Source: Heliocidaris tuberculata (taxonomy: Eukaryota; Echinodermata; Echinoidea; Camarodonta; Echinometridae). From it: a stretch of DNA of 64,000 bases. Location: positions 1,720,134 through 1,784,133 of the forward strand of contig CM046847.1 of NCBI GenBank assembly GCA_025618425.1, written 5' to 3'. Below, one piece after another: positions 24,165 through 35,400 of the stretch; within the stretch, counting starts at the first letter, position 1; the number at the start of each line of letters is the position of its first letter. A program made the position numbers and the translations under genes. Under the pieces are notes generated by a model. The model was not told the origin of the DNA, did not search any database, and saw only the letters and a list, made by a program, of their open reading frames with translations.

Positions 24165-24429
24165 TCATAGCACTGCCATGCAGCTGGGTAAAACTCGTTC
24201 ATGGACTGAGATCTTCTACATCCTCACCCAACAGTATGACCTGGATACCTCAGCACTCTTGGAATACTTCCAGCCGCTCAATGCATTCCTAGAGAGAGAG
24301 AACCGCAAGAATGGAGACTCAACAGGGTGGAGTCTTTCAGCAATGAGAAGACCTGTTCCAACGCCTGGGCGACCAAAGCCTAGTCGACCAGACCCTGGTC
24401 AACTTGGTAGTCGTACGTTATCATACTGA
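4933..24429 (+). CDS. ACE-like: ACE-like peptidase M2 family protein, probable secreted pseudoenzyme, 12 exons
   Basis: Coding exons read by eye with GT-AG borders: 4933-5280, 6671-6841, 9915-10014, 15696-15839, 16306-16497, 17109-17203, 18134-18306, 18779-19005, 19563-19707, 20246-20344, 21514-21636, 24171-24429. They sum to 2076 nt (691 aa plus TGA) and all intron phases fit. An in-frame TGA at 4909 lies upstream of the chosen ATG. Residues about 1-32 form a signal peptide, followed by a Ser-rich linker. ACE hallmarks in order include LLWAWQGWRNETG, PIPSHLLGGMWSHSWSNL, SADQWRWGVFNGSI and EAAGHTGP. Cysteine pairs 191/201, 394/412 and 581/593 match the three ACE disulfides. Known ACE uses HEXXH plus a Glu 24 residues on; here the site reads HNILGH (425-430), so the first zinc His and catalytic Glu are lost, while His430 and Glu454 remain. 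The pocket positions of human testis ACE H353, A354, K511, H513, R522 and Y523 are E, P, E, N, K and H. No C-terminal membrane segment is seen. I infer a secreted, non-catalytic binding or scaffold protein. Confidence 0.93.
5697..5850. repeat. (CT)n microsatellite in intron 1
   Basis: Long CT/TC dinucleotide runs with minor interruptions. Open frames across it are Ser/Leu artefacts. Confidence 0.95.
5942..6388. mobile_element. Non-autonomous hAT-like element in intron 1
   Basis: The left end is CAGGGGCGTAGCCAGG and the right end is the reverse of CAACAGCGTAGCCCAAGG. Flanking 8-bp sequences TCTCTGCA (5934-5941) and TCTGTGCA (6389-6396) match at 7 of 8 bases, the size expected for hAT target duplications. 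Inside are two direct repeats of about 70 bp containing ACGAGCCGTTATCTTTCTCT-like sequence. There is no transposase. Confidence 0.65.
6845..7062. repeat. Minisatellite in intron 2, first block
   Basis: Degenerate units of about 20 bp, consensus near CAGACTACGATCCCATT. The same units reappear at 8030-8141 and 8403-8530, so one array was split by insertions. Confidence 0.8.
7066..8027. mobile_element. TA-flanked foldback element (Tc1/mariner-type MITE) inside the minisatellite
   Basis: Ends pair as CAATGCGTCCCAGAGAAAAG and the reverse complement of the right end, CAGTGCGGCCCCCAAAAAG; both are followed by TTAACAGTTG. TA lies on each side (7064-7065, 8028-8029). The interior carries further inverted blocks built on TGAGTGAGCAAAAGCCA. 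No transposase frame. Confidence 0.65.
8030..8141. repeat. Minisatellite in intron 2, second block
   Basis: Continuation of the CAGACTACGAT array between two transposon insertions. Confidence 0.75.
8142..8402. mobile_element. Small hAT-like MITE with 8-bp flanks
   Basis: Ends CACTGGCG and CGCCACTG are near-perfect inverted repeats, flanked on both sides by CAGACTAT (8134-8141, 8403-8410). That octamer is also part of the host minisatellite, so the duplication is suggestive rather than proof. The interior has long G, C and A runs. Confidence 0.55.
8403..8530. repeat. Minisatellite in intron 2, third block
   Basis: Final degenerate CAGACTACGATC units of the same array. Confidence 0.7.
8531..9914. 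other. Remainder of intron 2, no gene
   Basis: AT-rich intronic DNA. A short LINE-like tail (AATAAAACTGAACTTGAACT) at about 9048-9072 resembles the tail at 2891-2917. Nothing else is recognisable. Confidence 0.45.
11205..11628 (+). mobile_element. 3' end of a CR1-like LINE (uninterrupted copy) in intron 3
   Basis: The sequence from about 11205 (CTTCTTCGTGAATAT), through GTACTGAGGGCAACCTAGCC and GTTGGAAATAAATGTC, to an ATTGAA-rich tail is matched along its length by 47575-47841 plus 49379-49505. A shorter relative lies at 21735-21835. Only the 3' UTR is present, as usual for 5'-truncated LINE copies. Confidence 0.6.
12508..12538. repeat. (GTT)n microsatellite
   Basis: About ten GTT units in intron 3. 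Confidence 0.9.
12861..13420. mobile_element. 560-bp foldback MITE with TTAA target duplication
   Basis: Ends AGGAGAATGA and TCATTCTCCT are exact inverted repeats bordered by TTAA on both sides (12857-12860 and 13421-13424). Each arm is about 220-250 bp and remains largely complementary, for example GACAGGTTTAGTAGTACAAC on the left and its complement on the right. TTAA target sites are typical of piggyBac-type transposition. No coding capacity. The copy interrupts a duplicated block: AAGCACCCG occurs just before (12663) and just after it. Confidence 0.8.
13722..13777. repeat. (CT)n microsatellite
   Basis: CT dinucleotide run in intron 3. Confidence 0.9.
14296..14560. repeat. (GAT)n-rich tract in intron 3
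   Basis: Interrupted GAT/ATG trinucleotide repeats. The reverse-strand frames rich in His and Ser across it are artefacts. Confidence 0.85.
15376..15690 (+). pseudogene. Two broken tandem copies of ACE-like exon 4
   Basis: Copies of the start of exon 4 plus the tail of intron 3 recur every 158 bp: TCTGAAACGT is at 15381, 15539 and 15697. Copy 1 has lost the acceptor AG (it reads TTACAA). Copy 2 keeps TATAG but carries a TGA where the functional exon has a Trp codon. Both copies stop after the codons for DFQK and run straight into the AT-rich intron sequence, so neither has a splice donor. Only the third copy (15696-15839) is a usable exon. Confidence 0.88.
15905..15937. repeat. (CT)n microsatellite in intron 4
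   Basis: Pure CT run. Confidence 0.9.
16541..16566. repeat. Poly-C run just after the exon 5 donor
   Basis: About 26 consecutive C residues starting 44 bp downstream of the splice donor at 16498. The length may be uncertain because homopolymers sequence poorly. Confidence 0.9.
19147..19360. repeat. Long (CT)n microsatellite in intron 8
   Basis: About 210 bp of CT/TC dinucleotides with occasional CC or TT interruptions. Frames on both strands across it are artefacts. Confidence 0.95.
20357..20402. repeat. (CTAT)n microsatellite, likely the tail of a LINE
   Basis: About eleven CTAT units directly abut the stop-codon end of the minus-strand LINE relic at 20403. Read on the minus strand it is a TAGA-type 3' tail. 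Confidence 0.8.
20403..20690 (-). mobile_element. RTE-like LINE relic: C-terminal end of reverse transcriptase, frameshifted
   Basis: Minus-strand translations give RWTHKLTDWTPR and KRRGRQSKRWMEDIRE in one frame. They continue as SVTWKRMAQDRMKWRIDEEA and FLQQWSEIG in another. This is the well-known end motif of RTE-type LINE proteins (WTP-x-GRP-x-RW, then W-x-x-A-x-DR). The frame change between the two halves shows it is dead. It lies in intron 10 of the ACE-like gene. Confidence 0.75.
21735..21835 (+). mobile_element. Short CR1-like LINE 3' tail in intron 11
   Basis: TTTATTGCTTTGTATACTTA and GTTGGAAATGACTGTCTTTA, then an ATTGAATTGAA tail, match the ends of the copies at 11205-11628 and 49379-49505. 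Confidence 0.5.
22793..23867. mobile_element. TA-flanked foldback element in intron 11
   Basis: Ends CAGTGCGTCCCAG and its complement CTGGGACGCACTG are flanked by TA (22791-22792 and 23868-23869). Arms of about 250 bp are mutually inverted, both containing CTCAGTTGTGCCAGATTTGG or its complement. The middle holds about 530 bp of unrelated sequence with a poly-C run. The terminal CAGTGCGTCCCAG resembles the element at 7066-8027. No transposase. Confidence 0.75.
24014..24165. repeat. (CT)n microsatellite abutting the last exon acceptor
   Basis: CT runs extend to within a few bases of the acceptor AG at 24169-24170, so they form the polypyrimidine tract of the final intron. Confidence 0.95.
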
Positions 24430-27359
24430 GCTCCTCGTGAACTCTGAATATCATTCTCATCGTGATTAATACTATCTATACTAACTCATAAATGGTATTT
24501 AGTGATTTCCATCGGGATTGGAGGGACCACCTGATGAAAAGTGATTAAGTTTGATTTTCTCTTCCCATGCACAGATGACGACTAATAATCAGCGTACCAT
24601 CAATCTCTCCAACTAATGATCCATACTTTAACATTATACAGCACCATTCAAGCACAAAACCCAGGAAACAATATCATATCAACAATATTAAGAGTTGCTT
24701 TCAGCCAAAACTGGTTTGTGTGAACAGAGAATGAGTATAGAATGTCTGGTACGGAGAGAGAAAGAGAGAGAGTGAGATGACTCGATATGTCGGGGTTTTT
24801 TCTGATGTATCCTTCGATTAAGAGGGACATGCACTCAAAGAAAGAGGACATTAATGTTGACTTTGATTTCTTGTTTTCTTCACTAGCGATGTACCATTAT
24901 CGTAAATATATGGCAACAAATGTGAGTAGTTAGACATGTAAAAGCTTGGCCACCGGCTTCTTTGGGGATTAACGTCTTTTTCTGACCACCCTCAAGCATA
25001 CCCTCCTTCTCCCATTCCATTCGACAAAATATGTTTTTACAGTGGCGTCGAGGATTTTTAGATAGGAGTGTCGCCTGGTGCCACCTTTGGATCATCTATT
25101 TCTCACTGTGGCGCCGTCACGTATATTTGGGATCATCTGAGTTGATGCTTCAGGAACACCATTTCGATCTTCTTTTAAGGTTTGTGTGAGGGGTGAGTAA
25201 ATACTCTAACGAATCTAACAAACTTGGCCACCGTAATTTTGGCTTGCATCTCTCTCTCTCTCTCTTTCTTTCTTTCATTCATTTCGCAAGGTTTAGGTTT
25301 AGGATCTGCATGTACATCTGAGTATTGTCAAGTGACGGTTCGGGATGATCTGTTTCTCATGTGACCACTACGTAATAATTCGGGATCATCCGTGTTGATG
25401 CTTCATCTAGAAACACCATTTTGATCTATATTCAAGGATCATGCATGAGAGGTGAGTAAATACTCTAATGGATCTAACAAACTTGGGCTATATATATTTT
25501 GTATTTCTACGTTTACAACAAAGAATTATTTCTACAGGACCATTCTGTGATAAATAACTTCTTCTCAGGGTCTCAGTCGTGTCTCTAAGGTAAGATTTAA
25601 AACTTGGCCACCATGCATCCATGGTATCTCACTTGTTTGCTTTCCAACTGTTATCCTCTCCATTCGAGGATTTTTTTGTTTTGTTCATTTGAAACAAGAT
25701 TTTTTTAAAGGAATTAGGAGCAGGTATGTCGCTGCTGATATACGTCACTGTCACATCGATATCAGGAGAGGTTGTACCAACATCACAAAACATCAGAGAT
25801 CTGTATTCCCAGACGGCTAGAACCCGGAGCTGGACCCAAAGCATGTGACCATACAGATGGAAGGACTAGGACCAAGCCTGGTCTGCATGTTAGACTTGGA
25901 TCGTGAAGACGAATGAACAGAGATGATTACTTCTTAGAATCAGACGATGGACAGATGGGTAAGAAAGATGGTACAGTTATGTTTGATTGCATTTGGTGCT
26001 GTAAAAAAAAAATGATAAAGGAGCATAACATCTATAAAATCTATGAAAAGCGATAACAACAACAACAAAATACAACATTTTCCTGGAGCCCAAGTGTCCG
26101 TTATCATCTCTCAAGACTCCTTTTTTGTTATTTCTGGAAAATCTTTTTCACATTTTTGGGTGCAGCGGGAGTGCTGCACCACACCATCTTTCCCGAAATC
26201 GCGAAAATCAAGTGATCACAATGACTCTTAATAAAGAAATCATTTTCTTACTCTCGAATGTATTATTTCTTTTTCCGTAGATCAGTTGTGAAAGTGACAG
26301 TGACCAATCAGCAATGCAATTTCATTGATAGAATGACGTCATCGTATCATCTCGACAATGAAAGGTATGATTTGTCTTCGCTGACTACCAAAATGGTATA
26401 CTGGCATTGTATAGCCTAGGCTGATCCATATGTGAACAAAATCATCCCTCCCCCTCCCTGGGGTTTTGGAATAGAAAATGAAAATCGATCCTAGGGATCT
26501 TGGACATTTAATTGATGAACCCCTCCCCTTTTCTTATTCATTTTTTTCTGACCCCCCCCCCCCCCCCAGTAATATTGAGAATGAGTTATGGATGCCTCTG
26601 TATGTTGCAACCCAGTCTCATATAAATAGACGAATAGAATAGTAGTATCATCGCCGTTACTATGACACTTTGGGTCAATTTAAGGGAAAGGTGTTGGCAT
26701 CTGTGGCGAGACACAACTTGAAAACGGACCATAATTTAATTGTGATATTGTGTGGGATAACTCTTCCTTTCTTTTTGTGGGAAATATGATGAAATCTATC
26801 ATTATAGGGTCTATTCAAATGATGCAAATACATTTAACAATCGAAATTGCTGTTTTTAAATAACTGATTTGCTTTCCAAATAGCAATAAATATGTTGAAG
26901 CATGATGGCATTTGATTACATTAGATCTTTTTCCAAACTTTCTTTCTCCTTCTTGATACATGTAGCAACTCTCAAGTGAAATCTGCTGAATGTTCCAATG
27001 GCTCTCAATACAAAACTTCTGAAATGCACATTCCAAACAAACAGCAACTGAACTGAATGATGGACAACAGGTAGAGCATCATTAGCCAAAGAGAATGTAT
27101 GAAGAAACATGCTGTTACTGATGTCTTAACACCAGCTTTCTATGTTACATGATTGTAAAATAGTTCAATTGTATATTCTGTTGTAAATAGATACATGTAA
27201 CTTGTACAGTTGTTTTTAGTACTTTATTTTTGAAAAATAACTGAATCAATAGTATCCTGCTCACTTCTGTAAATTAATAATTATTTGGATGTGTACTTCA
27301 AAGTTTTAATATTGTTAAATTAAGCATGTACATAAAATCAGTATCAAAGCCTCTCTTAC
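24430..27359. other. 3' flank of the ACE-like gene, no further gene seen
   Basis: Probably contains the 3' UTR. AATAAA occurs at 26230 and could be a polyadenylation signal, but this is unproven. A duplicated block is annotated separately. No coding similarity was recognised on either strand. Confidence 0.4.
25068..25485. repeat. Tandem duplication with a period of about 254 bp
   Basis: GGTGAGTAAATACTCTAA with a following ATCTAACAAACTTGG occurs near 25191 and again near 25451. Each copy is preceded by GTTGATGCTTCA and a GGATCATC block. CTTGGCCACC also recurs at about 24946, 25224 and 25604. Confidence 0.65.
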
Positions 27360-27507
27360 AAAGAACTGCGATTGATCCAAAGTAATCGCAAGTCCCCTAA
27401 TCAAGCACAAGTTTACATTCTCCTATCTCTAAAGTACATAGTTGTGATTAATAGCAAGTTGCGATCGATTTGGATCAATTTCAACTCTTTATAGGACAAG
27501 GGCAAGC
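27360..27507. repeat. Small inverted-repeat element, copy 2
   Basis: Related to 2921-3037 through GATCGATTTGGATCAATT and CAACTCTTTATAGGACAAGG. Confidence 0.4.
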
Positions 27508-29130
27508 ACCTTCTCTTCTGTAGTTTATCTTCACTGAATACTTGCAATTCTACCAAATCAACATTAACACTTTCACCCTTAAATGTTATGTATTTTGAAT
27601 TCATACATATCTCTTCTTAGATTATCTCGTATTAAATCATGTGAAGACAAAGAGACAATTAAATGATTGATATTCTTTGTTTATTATACTTCACACCCAA
27701 TGCATTTGATGCACACGCATAACACAAATTAGTAATCAAGCATACGAGACAATTTGATTGTCATCGGTTACAGATGTCAATAAATTCATATTTTCGAATT
27801 TTTTATAATATTAATTTGCTGTAGAACAGAGAGATTATTCAACATTCAGAAGCTTTTGATAACAAATTAAGACTGGATGCTGCTTATTTGTTGTCCCCAT
27901 TTTCCCCCTGAAAAAAGAAGTAGTGATATTAATACATGAGTTACCAAAGGCTATCATTCTTTGGTTTAATACTTTCATACAATTTTTTTCTCTGCAAACA
28001 AAAACAAGATTTACATCAGCTGCAAGAATGGAAACATGGCAAATAAAGTATATACAGTATATTAGGCATCAATATCCAAGTATTTTGAAAGATATGTCAT
28101 CTATTCATATTTGCTTAATTACATCTAAAAATATATTTTGTAAATAATAGAAAAAACTACACTTTATGTACCTGATACACAAAATTCAATCTCAATCTAT
28201 TGTACCAGGCGATCTCATCAGTTAACACAATGTGATTTATTACATGTCAATCAGGTGTCCAAATTATTTACTATTTGTTGAGTGAAAATAATTCAAATAT
28301 CATATATTTGTCAGCCTGCTTCAATAAGATATCTATATATTATACTTTGTAAAAAAAAATATTAAAATATGTCTGATGCTTGCACTTAGTTTGATAATGA
28401 ATGTAATTCATACCAGGCATTTGAGCAATATAATTTAAATATAATATCATTTAGTATAATTTAAAACAAATATTGATCATTTATAGTATCATAGTATCAT
28501 ATGAATATGTGTTATTTAGTCTGCATTGTATTCTGCACATATATTGTCAAAGTCTTTGTGCTTTTGAAAATGAATATTGGAGTGTAATATATTCTGATAT
28601 CTCAATGAATCTTGCACAGTCCTGCGCTTTAAAAGTGTTCAATGTATCCTGTCAAATCTTACACATTACACATTCATAACTTAAGAATAATTTCCTAATA
28701 TTAGGTGTTATAGACCTCATCTTGTTTCATTGAATATAAACATATGATAATTCTTGACCAAAGACTGCCAACTCTTTCTATCATAATACTGGATGATGTC
28801 CAGGTTAATACTTAGAAATACAGCAAAAGCTGATTAAATGTAAAAACAATAGCATTGTCTTTGACTTGTCCATTAATAATGCAAGGCAAATGTGATATTT
28901 CCTTGAATGATTTAAAACCGAATCCAGTACAATAATGGTAATTTGCTCTAGTTATAAACACTTATTAAAATTTAGAATGTTTGGTAAACTGTAATTGTTT
29001 ATAATATATAAATTTCTTATTTTGCCAATGGCATATATTGTTATAATATTATATGTTATTATATGTGTGTTTTTTCCCCAGTCAATATTATGTGTTAACT
29101 TAAGATCAAATGTTACCATCAATTCTGATA
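27508..29130. other. AT-rich convergent interval, no gene seen
   Basis: Very AT-rich DNA between the two convergent genes. It may include 3' UTR of either gene. No supported feature. Confidence 0.4.
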
Positions 29131-30304
29131 TATGTGACCCGGCACCACAAAACCACCAAAAAGTCGCAAGCCGTGATTTTGTGTAAACAGCTGAAATGGA
29201 AATTTGGGTTGGAAAATTTGATTTTGGGATTTTTGTTTTTTCTGAAAGATCGTTCTTTTCTGTACCTTATATCAAAATCTGGAAGCTTAGAAAGCAGTAG
29301 AAGATGAGTTTTTTACAGTTTTTCTAGACCAGTTTTTTTCGCACAGCTTCGGTTTCTTCCTAATTCTTCGCCTTCCCGCATGATAATTTTTTACTCGGTA
29401 CCGCTCACCCTCGTAAAATCACTGCAATCTCACGGGCGTTAAATTACCTATTCCCTAATGATTTTTATACTGTTAGAAAGAATAAACTCTCAGCAATGTC
29501 ATCATACTGATATTACAGTTCATCAATAGTCGCGAAAGCAAATTACAGAGCAGTTTTAAGTTCCATTTCGATGACGAAACAGAGTCTGAAAAAGGATTTC
29601 GTTGCTAACGGACGATCAAGTTTATTCATGTGAGCACGGAAAGAGTATGTAAGTTCTATGTAAAACAAATTACATAGGTTAATAATTGTGAAAAAGAAAA
29701 AGAGTGGGTCCTATTTAAGTTAATTATAGGCTAAATTACAAGTTCAATGTATGATATCAGAAGGACTACAAGGTAACAAACCAGTATTATATGTAACCGG
29801 GAACAAAGAAAGACACCCAAATGGAGTGAATAGGCATTGTCTAGTGCAGGTGTCAGGCCACCGAAATGCCCTTAATCTCCCATTAGAACACTCTCATTTG
29901 CATCATAATAACTTTCGAATGAATAAAGTTCACAATTTGAAGCCTTGGCAATAGAATGAATAAACTATGTTTAACACTCCTACCAAATATCAACCTAATC
30001 CGACAATTCATTCATAGTGGGTGCTATGGCCTTTTGACTTGTTCTCTATTGATTTTGTCTCTTGTTTTCTTACTCCGCACGCTTGAATAGGCCTCAGCTT
30101 TAGAGCTCATTTCCTCCCTATTTGATAGCAGCAAACCTCTCTTACAGCTCCTTTCATTCGCTGAATTAAAAGGGTTAGAAAGTTTCAATTATAATGAGTC
30201 ATGTATCATTTTGAAGCTGAGACTTTGTTCTATCCAAATATGATAAAATCAGAAAAATTAATTTTTGCGACTTTTTGGTGGTTTTGTGATGGCGGGTCAC
30301 ATAT
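29131..30304. mobile_element. TIR element, family 'TGTGACCC', long copy
   Basis: The left terminus TATGTGACCCGGCACCACAA continues ACCACCAAAAAGTCGC. The right terminus is its near-perfect inverse (GCGACTTTTTGGTGGTTTTG then TGATGGCGGGTCACATA). About 1.17 kb without a transposase frame. A shorter relative is at 43455-44125. Confidence 0.75.
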
Positions 30305-30743
30305 GAAAATGTGGGAATTTCCGAAATAGAACACCTAAAAGATACCTCAAGTTTGTAATTTCCATTTTTGAAATCTTAATGCTTGGTACATGTATATTCA
30401 AATATTATAAAATGTGTATCAAGATAATGCTTTCAAAGTTTCACATACAGCAGCAAGAATAGATTTCATTCAATTGTACAGATCTCACTACAACTCTACA
30501 TCACATTCAATACTGTAAGTGTTAATACTTCATTTTTATAAAGAAGATAAATATAATTCTTGCAAGTGGAATGAAAAACTCATGTTGGAATGGAATAAAG
30601 CAGAAGCACATCTTTTGTACAATATATACAGTACATGTATTCTAAATATCCCTTTTTCTATTATTCACTAATTACTAACCTAGAAGAATGTGAAGTTTGA
30701 ATCCCAAAACACTAGATTAAGTGTTTTTCAATTCTCTAAAACC

Positions 30744-31378
30744 TGGGGCCGTATTCTGAAAAATATGTTATCTTTTATGTCAGGGAAAGTGATGTGAATT
30801 GTCATAGCAAACTTAAATTGTGTGGAATAAACACTTTCATTGGTGCTTGAAACATTCCTCTTTTAACTACATGTTTGGAACTAGCTTTGAGCAAACAAAG
30901 TGATTTGGTAACTTTGTAGAGGCTTGATAAAATCTGAGCTGCCTGGCCTTACATGCTATCAGTGTATGTAACATGGTGTAAAAATGAAGCCCAGGGGGGA
31001 AAAAAGCACTTCGAAATTATGTGCTTCACAAAAGTAAACATATGCAAGTGACCATAAATGCCTGACTCATTTTCCCCATAGACTCAGTGTTAGACTAAAG
31101 AGTATGGCCATATGCTTTCGTAAATGGGATTATTCAGTCATAGATATCTTGATAATAGCATTATATATTTGAAAACCTTTCTATGCCTGGCTAATTATTT
31201 ATCCTTCTGAACATCATTATACAAGACAGATATCAAAATTCAACAATTTATTAAATCAAGCCTCCACAAAGTTACCAAATCCCTTTAACCAATGACTTGT
31301 CCTAATTTAGACTTGTTATGACAATGAACATCATTTTACTATCTTATAAGATAACATAGTTTTCTGAATACCACCCCT
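30744..31378. mobile_element. Foldback MITE of about 635 bp
   Basis: Left GGGGCCGTATTCTGAAAAAT followed by ATGTTATCTT pairs with right AAGATAACATAGTTTTCTGA and ATACCACCCC. Internal arms (AGGCTTGATAAAAT and TTATTAAATCAAGCCT) are also inverted. Confidence 0.65.
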
Positions 31379-32475
31379 GTTTGTCTGTTGCTGTTTTTCT
31401 TCTTTTTTTTCTGTTTGTTACCATCTGTTAGTGAGTTTGATTGTTTTATTCTCAATTTTTGTGCAAACACCTTAATGTAGCTTGGCAAAAGTCATGGCGC
31501 ATAAAAACGCGGGAAAGATGCATATGACAAAATTTAAAAATTATTCAAAATCAAAATTTTAATTTTACAGATGCAGAACCAAAATATTAGGATGTAAAAT
31601 TAGTATTTACCTCTTTGAACACTTTTAAGCAAAATAATATGGAAACTATTATTCAGATATGCCTGATTATAATTTTAGAAGCACAGACAAAACTAGCAAT
31701 TTTCCTCTGTGTATTTCCCGCATCTTCATGCGCCATTGCGTTTCGCTCGGCTACCTAATCAATCAATGCCCATATACCCTGGATATCTTGCAGCAAAAAT
31801 AAAATTCTTGGTTCAATTTACAGTATATTCACTAAGAAAGAAAGGTGATATAACTCCTTACATTGCTCTGTTCTATAGATATACACAAACCCATTCCTCT
31901 GGCTAAGGAATAGAAGAAAAAACTCTGATCACTTGCTTTCACCAGCTGACCATAGTGAAACTTTGAATATTTCGAGCAGAGTAATTGTACCATCATTTTT
32001 AAAATTTTTAAACCGTCTTTTTTCTGTATTAATTGAAATGTAACTCTTCTTTCTTTATCTTCAATTTCCTCTACCATTGCAAAGGTCTTTAAGAATAGTT
32101 TGAGCAACAGTATTTGTTGATTAATCTCAAGCAGTGAATGTTCTTCAGTCCAATGCGTGAATCAAGTTCTCTATCATCTATCTAGATGTGCTTTTGTCCA
32201 TATCTTCATTTTCCTCTTACATTGCAAAAGTTTTGAACAATAGTTAGAGCAAAGCTAGGTGACCTACAAAGTACGTTAATGATTATCTCAAGTGATGAAT
32301 GTGCTTGTATAAGTCTATTCAATTTCTCTGTCATCAATCCCTATATTCTTTTCTCTACATCTTCATTTTCCTCCACAGCTAGAGTGATGTTAGCTGATGT
32401 ATAAAGTTAATGACCATCTCAAACAGGCGTTGTTTTCCAAGTCTAATGCTTGAATCGAGTTCCCCTATCATGTTT
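31379..32475. other. Probable 3' UTR or downstream flank of the BTBD16-like gene
   Basis: AT-rich DNA after the TAA. It has several loosely repeated phrases around 'CATCTTCATTTTCCTC' (for example 32201-32215 and 32358-32375). No clear minus-strand polyadenylation site can be assigned. Confidence 0.35.
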
Positions 32476-35400
32476 TTAGGATGGTGGGAAAAGTAAGGAG
32501 TAGGTGACATATAGGGGTAGATTGAGTCCCTCCAGGGTTAGAACTTCACTCTTACAGGTCTTAGGCCCAAGTCCAAACCTCTTGCCTAGGATCCCTGTGT
32601 TAAATGCGTAGTCCTGGCCTTTGATGCGACACTGGATTCGGATGGAATACAAGACCTCTCGATCTTGACGTAGAGAGAACGTCTGACGTTCACAGACGCG
32701 GAATGACAGGGCAGGATCTCTGGGTTTCAGTCGCTGTTATAACAAAAAAGAAAATGGAAATCTTAATAAAGTTAAAATAAATACAGATGTGAATAGCAAG
32801 GGTTTTACAAAATGCAAGGCATCCACAAGAAATAAATCAAAAGCTTATAAAAGAACAAGTTATATCATCATCATCATTATGATCTGTCAATGGCAGGTTT
32901 AGTGATCAATTTCTACAACAAAGGTTTCTCCAAGTGCTACGATCTTGAGCGACCACCTACTGCTCCACATTGTGCAATTAGATCATCTAGGAACACTTTA
33001 CCTGAGGAGCGTTTCATCAAGCGTTTTGTCAGTGATTTTTACTGTCAAATTTGCTCTCAGCCAATCAGATGCAAGGATTTCAGTAGCTTATAACAGTTGT
33101 CGGTAAAATCACTGACAAAACACTTGATGAAATGCTCCCCAGGTCTTCCTTCTCCAAATTGTAAAAGTCTACATATCTTGATGAAGAAAGGTGTATTCGT
33201 AAAAGTATGATGATCTCAGCTTTGTAAGAGACATAAATGCAGACAGCTAACACTGATGAATGAATATAACAAATGTAGCTTACCTGAATATAGAACTGGT
33301 ATGAGTTCTGTTTGCCAACACGTTGTGCCTTCAGCTCAAAATGAAACCCATGCACAGAGATCACTTCACAGTGATAACGAGGCTCCTAATCATTGGAAAG
33401 AAAATAAATTATTAGCCTTATGATCATGATACATTTCCTCTTTCTCTCTCTCTCTATCCCTTTTCCAGTTATTCTCTGTTATTCTCTGTGTCATTCTTTC
33501 TATCTCTCTCTTTTCATTCTGTGTTCCCAATTTTCTATTCCTTACCATGGATTTTACTTCAACAAATTGGTCTGATTTGATTTAAAAATGTGTCTGCTTG
33601 TTTCTTCTTCTAGATCAATATATATCAGTACAAAAATTATGAATAAATCCAGGATAAAGCAGATTGATTACTTTGATGTATATTTAACAAAACAGTCTTT
33701 TATTCATTTCATTAGATTGGGAGGGGGCATTCCCTAGCCTAGAAGCTAGGATAAGTGCAAGACACATGCTCCGGCATCCATTACTACACAGTCACTCTGG
33801 GTGATTTCAAGTTCAGTGTTGGTGTTGGTGTTGGTGTTGGTGTTGAGAGCGGGAATTGGACTGCTGATTCTAGCCCCAACACCGAATTCAAGTTTATAAA
33901 AATAATACCAATCACATTATTGATAGCTCAACAACTATATAGTGAAGTCAATCCCAGCACCAGCTTCATTTCAGGTTCGGTGTTGTGGCTGGTGCTAGTT
34001 TTACCCCAACATCAACACCAGCTTTCAACACCGAACTTGAAATCACCCTCTATAACACTGACCAAATTCTGAAATGCAACCCTTACTTCAATACTACTCC
34101 CAACTCTAACCCTAAACCTACATGTAACCTAAAACATAATCACAACACTCCCTGTATATTTTGATGAAATACAACATGGAGCAATTGTCACCAGAACATA
34201 TGTCAAATCCGTGTTGGGAAAGTGAGTGAGGGATCAATGCTGGATACTGTACCTGTTCAATGATAAAGCCAATTCTGATAGCATCCTTCTTGAAGTCCTG
34301 CATAAGAGACATATCTCCACCCCCTTGAAGAGCATGATAGTGCAGGGTAAGGGTACGTAAGATCCATTGATTAGGTACTACATTCATCTGTAGCATATCA
34401 TCTAGGTGTCTAGTGTCTGTGATACCACTCATCCTCAATGACATGAAGAGACCTGCGTACGGCTGCCCTCTCTCCTGCTCTATGAAGGCACTGGAGCGTG
34501 ACAAACTGAAGGCAAGAAAACAGAAGGATTTGTTTCAATAAGACTACATCTACAGCATGGCTTGACACAAACAGGGGTTCATTACACATAGACCCTCAAA
34601 TTCTCTAAATGTTAACAGGGGTTTGATACACACAGACCCTCAAATTCTCTAAAATGTTAACAGGGATCTGTTGCACATGGACCCCCAAATTCTCTAAATG
34701 TTAACAGGGGTTCGATACACACAGACCCTCAAATTCTCTAAATGTTAACAGGGATCTGTTGCACATGGACCCCCAAATTCTCTAAAATGTTAACAGGGAT
34801 CCGTTGCACATAGACCACAAAAATGTCAATCCAGACCCACATAAAGAAAAGAAAAGTATGGAGCCCTGTCTGCCACTGGCCCTCTGCTTTGATACTTCTG
34901 TAATATAGTAACCTTCATGTATCACATTTGACCTCAGAATTATCCCAAAATCCATTATGTTTGCCCATCATCTAAAAAAAAGAAAAATGCTCATGCACAG
35001 ATAGACACCCCCGAAAACTATTACCTCAGGCAAGAGACAAAAAATAACCAAGCTAGGAAACTGTTAACATGAACGAAAGTCTAAACTGACAAGATACTTT
35101 TTCAGACGGTTCTAACTTAATTTAGCAGAGTGATTGCCAGTAATACAGGATAGTACAGTTACTATAATAGTTACCTGTTGAAGAACGTGACGATGGTACT
35201 ATGAGATGGCATCAGTTGAAGATGATCATTCTCCTGAAGGAAAATCCAGTAACACAGCATCTTGTATACATAATACTCATTGAAGGTAAAAAACCTGTGA
35301 AAAGATATCATCATCAAGAAACATGATGTAAGTATACATCACAAAAACACTGACCATGAGATCGAGTAATACCATAATTTTATAACAGGAAAAATCAGTC

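Noticed and set aside
24171..24429. Second ACE domain downstream, as in somatic vertebrate ACE
   Set aside because: No further M2-like sequence is seen between 24430 and the convergent gene. The protein is single-domain in this window.
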